From: Membranipora membranacea
Lineage: Eukaryota; Bryozoa; Gymnolaemata; Cheilostomatida; Membraniporidae
DNA length: 60,000 nucleotides
Assembly: GCA_914767715.1 (NCBI GenBank)
Contig: OU612069.1
Coordinates: 22,319,387 to 22,379,386 of the forward strand
Direction of reading: 5' to 3'
Under the pieces are notes generated by a model. That model ran no database searches. It was not told the origin of the DNA and saw nothing but the letters and a program-made list of their open reading frames with translations. A program made the translations under genes and the position numbers. Positions 50,081-60,000 of this stretch are shown here, piece by piece; position 1 is the stretch's first letter, and the number at the start of each line of letters is the position of its first letter.

Positions 50081-53000
50081 AGAAAGTGATGGCTCATTTA
50101 GCCATTATAGTATTTAATAGTTTGAGAGGGCACTACCCGAAGTTAATAAAAATTTACCAATTTTCTTTAGCTCCAAAAACTAAACGAATATAATTCTGAC
50201 TGAGATAAGAAAAAACCCAGTGATCATACTCCTAACAAATGCTTTCTTTATTTTCATGCAAGCGCAAATGGAGTTCAACAGATGGCACGCTTCATTTTTT
50301 CTTCTTTCTCTCATCTTTTGTAGCTCATCAGAAGTATTGGCATGTTTCTAGCATGCAAAATTAACTAACTGCGGTATTGTGTTGGTTCTGTGCAAAAAAC
50401 TCCCTGACATGTTCAACAGAGGGACGCTTCATTTATTTTTCTTGTTTTACTTCCTGACATCCTAAAAATAAAACAAATTCTCTAGCTAATTTCCAATTAA
50501 TTAATTGTAGTAACACATACATTGGTGCTGTACAACATTTAACACATTTTGTTTCACAAAGAGGCTAGCACATCTAGCCAGGCACAATGGTCCCTTCCGT
50601 AACTGTCAACTATAATTTCATCATAATTAATGAAAAATAAACGGCAAAATTTCCAAACACACCAGTTTTGTTATCAAGTCGGGCAGGGGTTGGGGGGATG
50701 GCATGTGAAGAGTCCGAATGACTAAGAGATCAGTGGCGTGATATCATATGTGACATGCAGCATGATTTGTTTTCCTCTGTTTTCCTTAAGAGTTTTGAGG
50801 CTTTCATATCCTCCCATCTCGATATTTCTAGGAAGTTATGGATGACTAGAAACAGTTTTTTTAGTCAATGAAACAATGGCACTCGCATGTTGACTCTACT
50901 ACCCAATAACAGCGGACAATGGGCACATTCAATAGCTCTTGATAACCAAAAGTTAATCCAACTAACATGTTAACAAAGTTTCTTGTTTCTATGAACTTGA
51001 ATCAATGAAAAGAACCAAGTTATTTTGTTGAAGGAAGTGATCTGATATGATAACCTGCAGCATGATTCAATTTCCTCTGTTTTCCTGAATTTGAATACTT
51101 TTAATATTGAGAAAGTTGGACTTTGCCGCATGTCGCAAGTATTAGACACAATCACTTTTGTACCCTACCCTACCCTATACATCCCTAAATTATTTCCCTT
51201 TTCTTAACAATAATGGAAAATACTGGTCCAATCAGACCAAAATAGGCATCAGTTGAGATGCGATAATGTTCATTATCTTGATGCTGCATACAAAATATCA
51301 AAGGTCAAAAGATTTTTACAGCTGTTAATTATCTAACAGTGTACTTTTCACCGTTTACCATGAAATGCTGTTTTGATTAGCTGTTCTAATATAGCCCAAT
51401 GAGAAAATGTAACACTATGCGATGGTTTTTGACTGAATTCTAAAACCCAGAAACTACCACAGTAACCATATTATAGCTCACTGGAAGGGTTTGCTGTTTC
51501 ATAAATATGTCCCTATTATGACTTCTCAATCACGGATGACATAAAGAAGGAACAAAGCTAATTGAAGGTATTGAACGCTTATATTAGAGGTGTTTCCCTT
51601 GCTCAAGCTGGGTCAAAATCACAGGATATAGTTTTGAGAATTGGTTATGTTATGTGAAAAGTGTCCTAATGTGCAACTTTGAACTACATCATGTAAGTTG
51701 ATACAACAGATGCAGGGCTCCCACTGCATAACGCACAGTTGTGCGAAACTATTACACAACATCAGTTGTGCTTGTTTTAATCAATCAGCTTTGGAAATCC
51801 TTCTCTAGGACCAGTTAAAATAAACACTTAGCTACAACTGTTACATGGAAAAGCCCTTTAGAGAGAATAGCCCGTGTAGACAAGAATTAGTTAGGTTTCT
51901 TCTGGGTCATTGCCAAATTCTAACCTGCTTTGAAAATCTCGTCCTGTCTTGAATATCTCTCTTGATAATGTAAGCCACTATAGATATAAGCCCGCTGGCT
52001 GTGCTTACTCATAAATGTAAGAATGCTATTATCTGCACATCTTGTGCGGCTCACTAAATCAATACTAAGTAGGGAACTCCCCTTCAATGAAGAAGCATGA
52101 ATATAATCCAATAACAGGTAGATCCACATAGAGGCATATCCTCAGCTTGTTGTGTTAATTTATGCAAACTTAGGTGATCTGTCAAGTAGATATGAGGCAC
52201 CGGCCACTGTTGTACTCATGTCACTCTCAATGAGACTGCCCCTCATTTCAACCTCATTGGTGATCCTAATACCCTTCCTTAGGTGATCTGTCAAGTAGAT
52301 ATGAGGCACCGGCCACTGTTGTACTCATGTCACTCTCAATGAGACTGCCCCTCATTTCAACCTCATTGGTGATCCTAATACCCTTCCCGAGTGCATCCTC
52401 TGTGGCCGGTATAAGATGGGGAGGGAAGAAGGGAAATAATTACATTATCATTAATTTTATCTAACAGCTTTTAACACAAGATTTTTGTCATCCGTGTGAC
52501 CTACAAGGTATCTTTCCATCTATCATACACGTTATAGTTTTGAGAATTGGTTCACCTTATGCTGTAAATAAGTGATGTTATGTGAAAAGTGTCCTAATGT
52601 GCAACTTTGAACTACATCATGTAAGATGATGATACAACAGATGCAGGGCTCCCACTGCATAACGCACAGTTGTGCGAAACTATTACACAACATACAGTTG
52701 TGCTTGTTTTAGTCAATCAGCTTTGGAAATCCTTCTCTAGGACCAGTTAAATCCACTTAGCTACAACTGTTACATGGAAAACCCCCTATTATTTGCACAT
52801 CTTGTGCGGCTCACTAAGTCAATACTAAGTAGGGAACTCCCCTTCGATGAAGAAGCATGAATATAATCCAATAACAGGTAAATCCACATAGAGGCATATC
52901 CTCAGCTTGTTGTGTTAATTTATGCAAACTTAGGTGATCTGGTCAAGTAGATATGAGGCACAGGCCACTGTTGTACTCATGTCACTCTCAATGAGACTGC

Positions 53001-55247
53001 CCCTCATTTCAACCACAGAAGACTACACTCTCGCTATAATTGAAAATGGTTTAATTCCAGAGCTCAGACAGGATTGTTGAGAGCTCAACACATACTGCTA
53101 CTTAGCAAGCCTGCAGTTATGAGCTTTAAGGATGTGTGCTCTTCCTGTTATGACCCCTATTATGTAACTCTTAAATCTCAGAGATTGATGAAAATATTTA
53201 GAGAATGAGAGCGATTAAAACTTTATTTTAACTTATTTGGTATCGATTGACATTTGTGAGACTTTGCCATTGCAGTCGGACTTGGCCAGAAAAATATAAT
53301 TCATACACAATTTTCCAGTTTAATCTAGTAAATATGAATTGGCAATAACCTTTATTCAAATCAGTCTTATTGGTGATCCTAATACCCTTCCCGAGTGCAT
53401 CCTCTGTGGCCGGTATAAGATGGGGAGAGAAGAAGGGAAATAATTACATTATCATTAATTTTATCTAACAGCTTTTAACACAAGATTTTTTTCATCCAAG
53501 TGACCTACAAGGTATCTTTCCATCTATCATACACGTTCCCAATCTCAACAACAGGGAAGCGTGTGTGACAGTGTAAGCCATGTTTGATGAGGAAAGATGG
53601 GAAATAAATACAGATTTTACACAAGATTTCCATAATCTGTGCGACACAAGGAGAATATTTCTATCCAATTTTCGCATTCCTAAATCATATTGCAATAAAA
53701 GAAAAGCTCATGAGACAGTGTAATGCTGCAGCTTCCTCAGCATTCAGCTAAACAAGGAAATGTATCCACTGGAATTTCCATTACTTGGTCTTACTTGAGT
53801 GAGACGACCTCAGGCGAGGTTATGTCTCTGCATTCCTGAATACATTTCATCATAACGTTAACAAGGTGAAGAAGAGAATTAAACTACAACACAGATAAAT
53901 AATCATAAGAGTGCATTGATCAGGGATTAATTATGTGCACAAATATATCTATACTACATCAGTGGTTAGTCAGAGGCTTCATTGACAACAGAATGAGGCA
54001 ATGTTTGATCTATATTGCTTAAAGAAGGGAAAACTATTCTGAGTCACCTTATTGGTTGAATAGATGTGATGAGCCAGTAGAATCCCTCAGGGAATACCAG
54101 TATTCATTTCAAATCCCTTTGCAGGGAAAACTCTTGATCATACTTGAGCTTACTGAAAAGCTATTAATAATAGTAGCTTAGCTACTTGAATAAACAGATA
54201 ATGTCTCATCTCCAAATTGTATCCAAGGTCATCTCGTCAACTCCATGGACGTTATCATTATGAATGGGACGATAGTTCCGCCATTGGAGAAGAGAAAAGA
54301 AAATTTAACCGGACACTCTATTCAGCCAGTGCAAAAATAAACCAGGTGTCAGGTAATTTTTTGAATTTTCATGTTTTCAAAGCAAGCAATTTAAGTACAA
54401 AGCGATGTTGTGCCAACCAGACGCACCCTCAAAATGACATAACGCAACTATTAGCTAAATGTGCTATTTTTAACATTATGTCACCCAAATAATATAACTA
54501 AATTGATACTCTTTTCTAACAAAAATTCAGAAAATAAAATAAATTTTATAATATCTGTTGCTTTCAATTTATCGATAGATTTATTATGTGTCACATACAA
54601 GAAAAGATGTCCCAAAATGAACACTTTTGTCACGATCATACTCACCTTCAAATTGGCTACTTCCTCTTCAGCATCAATGTTAGCACCTGTGAGCTAATCC
54701 AGACTAGCTATAATATGTTTAAAAGATCTGAGTAACTATTATTACCATTTCTTGTTTTTTTATTGCTTCACTCCGTTAATAGGGATAGCAGATTAGGACA
54801 TTTTATGACGTCATGCAGTGCTGTGTTGCCTTTTGCAGTATAAGCGGTCGACTGCTTTAGGACAAACCAAAACTTTGGATAATTTGGAAACAAGAGCTTG
54901 AAATCTCCAGATCCTCATCATCCATAGGAAATGTGAGGAGTTAATAGTTCTTTCATGGTTAGAAGAAGGAGCACTAATTAGGATATATAGGATGTCAAAG
55001 GAACAATAAAAAATTCACACAGTTTGCACCAGATCTTCTTATAACAGTGGATCACTGGTTATTTCTGACAAGCTGTTATAAGTCGGAATTCCCTTTCTCG
55101 TAAGACTAGGCAGCCAGTAGCAATAATTAGGTTTGTTGTTGCTATGGAGTTTTTACAACACAGAGACAGAATTGATACCACACAAAATCAATAAAAGATA
55201 CATAGATATACATTATAATCACAATCAAATAACTATCGCTGTATCTG
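50081..55247. other. G upstream tract, no gene seen
   Basis: Noncoding. It is an inverted relative of the D and E upstream tracts: module near 50750-51480 (relative of 26330-26850), 'ggggagttccc' modules inverted at about 52050-52140 and 52810-52920, TGGAATTTCCA at 53770-53780 and TGACGTCA at 54806-54813. A duplication of about 1 kb (51.5-52.4 against 52.5-53.5 kb) doubles part of the tract. Confidence 0.55.
52170..52387. repeat. Exact 109-bp tandem repeat, two copies
   Basis: The unit starting 'ttaggtgatctgtcaag' and ending 'ctaatacccttcc' occurs at 52170-52278 and 52279-52387 with no difference seen. A third, slightly changed partial copy is at about 52932-53013, and its right half is at 53370-53390. 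It is nested inside the larger duplication of this tract, and its identity suggests a recent event. Confidence 0.85.
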
Positions 55248-55436
55248 AAACGAAACTTGCTCACACATAATACTCACCGCATCAATAGGAACAAACGATG
55301 GTTTCATTGAATGGGAAATCCAACGCAAGAAACAAGAACTTTTTCCCTTTTATATGAAATTACAGCTTGAGCAGTCCAATTTGAATATTAACGTTTGGGT
55401 TTCTCCAAATTTAAGAGAGGGAAAGGGGTATAAATA
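55248..55436 (+). promoter_or_regulatory. Promoter of copy G
   Basis: AAACGAAACTT (IRF core AANNGAAA) at 55248-55258, GGGAAATCCA (kappaB/Dorsal type) at 55313-55322 and TATA box TATAAATA at 55429-55436. The probable start region 'caaactcattctg' follows the TATA box by about 25 bp. The leader to the ATG is about 210 nt. Confidence 0.6.
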
Positions 55437-55669
55437 GGATGGCTTTGGACTACCAAACTCATTCTGTTTTAAATCTACAGTTTGATAACATCAACAGCAA
55501 GACAGAGGCTCTCATATATATACAAGACTGTTCATAGAAATTGTATTGGACATTCTATCAAATTCGAGACATAGTCAGAAGACAAAAGTATTTTTCTGCC
55601 CATCTACAATCAAGAAGACATTTCTAACTTTTCTTACAACGGATAAAATTTGAATAAATATATACAGCA

Positions 55670-58600
55670 ATGGCACAAATAAAGAATCGCTTTTCTCTGG
55701 TGTGTCTGACTCTAGCCATAGTAAGTATAATTTTTTCAATGTCTAATATGCTCTATCAGTATTACAATTTTTGCCTAGTCCGTGAATTCTATTTTGGTTT
55801 TATTTTTGATGAAGTTCTCCTCTTTTGCTCGCAATTAAGCTTGCTTTGTTACATTGAATTTTTTTTTATAATAATACAAATGGTATGATTAAATTTACGC
55901 CTAAAACTTTGTTCATATATGTCAAGGAGCTCTAAAAACTTTGTAATTTAGGCCCTATCTCATGCTGCACCCCTTGGAGACGCAGTACACAGATATGTCA
56001 GGTCTGTGTCTGCTCAGCAGGGCTGGAATCTACAGCAGTCAGCTACAGACAGAGATCTCATGCTTGTACAGAGAGAGAATGGAGATCTGGACTTCGTCAC
56101 AACAGAATATACGACAGATCTACCGACACACAGTAAGTTAATAAATAATGATAAGTAAATAATTGATTATATAGAACCTGTTCCTAGATCGATGAATCAT
56201 CATACATCATTAAATAAGTTGGCTGATCCATTAAGTCGTTTCAGGTCTGAAGGTTTTTTTAATATAACTTTGAGTATTAATTTTGGGATAACTCCAAAAT
56301 ACTTATATTTATATATTACAATTTATATATTACATATTTACCTTTTACTCCTATCAAGTTTATAAAAATCACATGTTAACATCAAGAGTTTCTTATTGTA
56401 GGTTTTGTTCTGAGGAAGCTGGTGATAAATGACGTCTCCCCCGGATTGGTGAAAGCTTTCCATAATGCGACCCTGACGGATGTATGGGAGATACAGGCAG
56501 AGGGTTATACAGTACCTGAAGGCAAGAGGCTTGTATTCTCTGCACCCTGTGGAGGGGTACTCCAGGCTAAACTTATGGTATGTAGTTAAACTTTGAACAT
56601 GAAGATTGCAAAAAGCATTTCTGTGGTCTTTCTACTACCAGGGGTGGTAAAGACGAAACCGTCACGATCAAAATCTTTAATAAAATCTTACCCTGTGGAT
56701 AATCTAATTTAAACAAACCCTGGCTGCCATCAACATGACACACATTTCCTGTTCCGGCTTTAAAGTCTGATGGCTTTCTTTAAATGTGACTCATAGCTAA
56801 TATGAATAAAGTAGTTAGGTTAATGTATAGCATGATGGGATTATTAGGAAAAAATTAAGCATATGACCAGGAAATGGCATGCCAGCAGTACGACTCATTA
56901 AGTGGGAAATCCAAAAGTTTCATACCATGAGCTTGTATACAGTACTCAAACCTATCTATTACTAACAATGTTTACTATGTCAGAATAACCCGGAAAGAAA
57001 ATAAAAAACTGCTACCCAGCAGATGTCCTATTTATTTTACCTGAGATTTGTAAACCTGTATTAAGCTATAATGAGAACAGGCATTATTATCAAAAAAACA
57101 ATTATTTGATAGGATCTCACTGCAGAGGTACCAAAAAATGGACACCTTGTACGAGAACCTGTGGAGAACAACCCTGGTCACTTCCTGTAAGTATTATATA
57201 GTATACTTTATTGTGTATTGCTAATATATACATAGCATAGTATGATGGACAACTGAGAAATTGGGTACCATGTCTTTTATCAATTGGAAAATGCAATCTT
57301 ATATATTTGATACAAGAGTGGACTAATTAGCATGTCATTGCGAGGAAAAATGATTCAATGCTGAGGAAGGACAGAACCTGTCTAGAAGTTATACAAAGAG
57401 AAATTGGTCACCATTGATGAATTATGAGTGTTTTAATGAGAAAAAAAGGTATAGAGGAGTATAGGGGTAAAAAAAGCAGTTGTGACAAACTGATAACCCA
57501 GAAGTTTTGAATGTGACTCACATTTAACTCAATTCCATGCCAGCGTGATGTTATGTTAGGTATTATTTTGGTTACCTGCCTTAAATACTGAATTAGTCAT
57601 GACTCCATTGAAAGTGAGATAGTGTGCATGAGTCACAGATAATGTTAGAAAGTATTTCCGTGTAAAATTTACTGTAGCAATACCTAAATGTAAGTCATTC
57701 AAAAAAAGGAATAATTGAGTGGAATTACTGCCGATACTCAGTGGCGATCATTGGAAAAAGTTGAAATAGATTAGGGCTAGCACTTACAAATCTGCGAAAA
57801 ATAAAAAGTGGCAGTTTATTGGAGCGCCATGAACATGCCAACGAATCTTCAACTTCTAATAATTAAGTCTGATATTGCTTGCGATTCACAAGTTCTAAAT
57901 ATTTGCCACATTATATGATTAAGGAAATTGACATAACTATATGATATCAATTAATATGACTTATATCATACAGATACAAAACATGGAAAAAGCTGATAGT
58001 AGGACGATCATCTCCCTCTTGTTATCTGGAGGTAAGAAACGACCAGGCTGTACATGTTATGTCAGGAGAGAGCACAACACCAGTCGGTGACTACATGGGT
58101 ATACCAACACTCAACAGAGCGCATCACTTCAAACTATCGGTAAGAGCCTATATTAAATTGTTTCACCTGGCATGCCAATTTTTGTTCCTTTTGCCATGTG
58201 ATTGATGGGCTACTTTTATTTTGGCTACATTGTTTCTTTGAATGAAAAAGAAGTGCATATAATTAAGCTACACCTGAAGCAAAGGCAAAGGCCTAAAAAA
58301 TTCAACGATGGGTTTAAGATATACTCATAAAAATTTAAGAACTGATTTGAGGAACTCACTCAATGATTTTTACTGTGTGCATCAAATTTCCTGTATCAAA
58401 ACATCGCATTGTTTACATTTCACGGATGTTGTCTGGGGTCATAAAGCCAACTTAATAATCATCCTACCGCTAGATAGTTTCTTTTTCATAAATAAAAAAA
58501 CTCTAGCCAATCGAAGAAAAGCATGACCTCACGTAGAAACCCATGATCAATGTGCTGTTTGTAACTCATGCAGTGGATTGGGAGATTTCAGGCGTAATCC

Positions 58601-58752
58601 TAATGCAATGCAGTCTCTTAATATGACAAACAATCGATCGATCAATATCAGGCAATACCGAGACAATACTGAGAGAAAAGATAGCCCTCCTGTTACCATC
58701 ACTTACTTATAGTGAGCTTTCTCTGCTTTTACAGGTTGCTTACAGAGCTTAA
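55670..58752 (+). CDS. Copy G: secreted protein of unrecognised family, complete (221 aa)
   Basis: Exons: 55670-55720, 55952-56132, 56402-56577, 57113-57186, 57974-58139 and 58735-58752, all GT-AG, phases 0, 1, 0, 2, 0. The leader MAQIKNRFSLVCLTLAI plus ALSHA (residues 1-22) precedes the predicted mature start APLGD. The mature chain is 199 residues with Cys127 (APCGG) and Cys177 (SSPSCYLEV), enough for one disulfide, a sequon at Asn99 (HNATL) and no membrane segment. It ends VAYRA instead of AAYRA. The stretch GRSSPSC before Cys177 is shared with copy A rather than with its neighbours. The composition looks like a compact beta-rich secreted protein, but I recognise no family. It could be an immune effector or a reproductive, egg or mucus protein. 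The coding call is firm; the role is unknown. Confidence 0.93.
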
Positions 58753-60000
58753 CTGGCTTCTACTAGCTGAAGTACACTCCCTCCCTCCTCAACAAAGGTC
58801 TCTAAACATACATTGCCTCTATGTTACTTACTCAATATGGTAGATATCCAATTATTATTCGCATAGACCACTTACAACTGTGAGAAATCCATCAAATTGA
58901 AGCCAACGACACCAAACAGGACGCACAGTGGTGTAACTGTGCATGTGCACTAGTGGCTGGTTATCAAGTGTAAAATGTTGACTCTGCAATCAAACTGGAA
59001 CAAATTGCTTAGGTTGAATAATTCCTTCTTAGAGTCTCCCGGCATGCTGCATGTCCAAACTTGTGAGAGGAATTTTTTATATCTAGGAAATATTCATTTA
59101 ATGTATTTATGTAATTTAATAAGTATTTAACGTATCTGAAGTTAAATCACAGCTAAATTGTTGAGCACATCAATTATTGCAAATATGATTTATTTTTCAT
59201 TATTATTATTATCATTATTATTATTATTTTTCATTTTATAGTTACTGGTAAGTCACTTATACCATTTTTTAAACCAACAATGATCTGAAAACAGTGCAAT
59301 CACCAGACACAATAATTCTAGCCGTATTATTTAAGTCTGAAGAATATATTTTTTATATATTAAATTGATCTACTGAGAAATGAGCTATATTTTCATTTTT
59401 CCTGTGAAATGTTTTCCTGCCACAATATACACTTTAATTATTTTTTTATCTCTGTAATGTTTTTCTACATTTTTTCGTGCCAAACTGTTTTTAGTATTAT
59501 TTTTTTTTACTTTGTTAGAATTGATGCAAAATAAAACGGTTTGTAACACCTCAAAAAGAGCCACATCAATCAAAATCTTCTTAATTTTCTCAGCTCTGTA
59601 GAGGCTCAAACTGCTAGCTATCTGCTAGCTAGCCTTTTCCCACGACTTCCAAAAAAGGTAGCCGCCAGAACAAGGCTAATCATATGTATCATAAACGATT
59701 TGAACACATCCCATACCCATTTGCGTCATTTTCAGCAATTTGAAACATATTAATTTGTTTGTGGAAAGCCCTTATGACAATGAAGGTACTTGATATGAGT
59801 TTGAGCAACGTCATGTAATGCATTGCGTCATTACACTCTGCTATATTTGTCATCAGCATAAAAGTTTACAAATATAAAACCTAATATTCCCTTGTGATAG
59901 ATGAAATGCCCATCTTCATAATTATTGTTAAGTGTGATAATATTTTTCTTCCATGAGCATGCATCTACTTCTCGCGTCAGATGCATCTTTTACAATATAA
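58753..60000. other. 3' flank of copy G, noncoding
   Basis: It contains the shared 3'-UTR-like stretch at about 58780-58825, the conserved block at 59005-59087, an (ATT)n microsatellite at about 59199-59233 and 'ttgatgcaaaataaaacgg' at 59521. A CTAGCTA-rich spot lies near 59612-59632. No gene is seen up to the window edge. Confidence 0.55.

Noticed and set aside
54217-54492. 91-codon plus-strand frame
   Set aside because: No start context, family resemblance or conservation in the homologous upstream tracts; a chance frame in AT-rich DNA.

Overview
The window is AT-rich animal DNA, roughly 36% G+C by eye. Genes are split by GT-AG introns, promoters carry TATA boxes, and there are tRNA-derived SINEs and hairpin insertions. 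I cannot name the species. The many introns, the SINE heads and the secreted protein family suggest an invertebrate, but this is inference.

One thing fills the window: seven copies (called A to G here) of a six-exon gene for a small secreted protein that I do not recognise. A (1-2791, running off the left edge), B (8459-11182), C (12344-15072, cut short), D (20675-23395) and E (28565-31519) lie on the minus strand. F (46012-48966) and G (55670-58752) lie on the plus strand, so E and F are head-to-head across about 14.5 kb. Exon sizes are nearly constant: 51-54, 181, 176, 74, 166 and 18 nt, with intron phases 0, 1, 0, 2, 0. The five complete copies encode 221-225 residues: a signal peptide of about 22, then a mature chain of about 200 with two cysteines and no membrane segment. 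The last exon encodes only five residues and the stop.

Layout: 52-12366 and 12367-24594 are two copies of one 12.2-kb tandem duplication, so A/B correspond to C/D. Its left edge lies inside exon 5, which is why C has lost its C-terminal end. From 24.6 to 28.5 kb is the D upstream region and E downstream region. From 31.5 to about 38.8 kb is the E upstream region, followed by the F upstream region to 45.6 kb and the G upstream region at about 50.1-55.2 kb. These upstream tracts are old copies of one another and hold shared noncoding modules. A 131-bp hairpin element, SINEs, palindromes and local duplications sit among them.

Regulation: each copy has a TATA box, and 135-200 bp upstream of it an AANNGAAACTT motif (IRF-type core). 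Six copies have a kappaB/Dorsal-type site between the two, and the seventh (F) has a degenerate one. Farther out, a bZIP-type TGACRTCA-like site is present in all seven and a TGGAATTTCCA kappaB-like palindrome in six. The most economical reading is an expanding, inducible family of secreted proteins, perhaps immune effectors. That function is inferred from promoter motifs and copy-number behaviour only.
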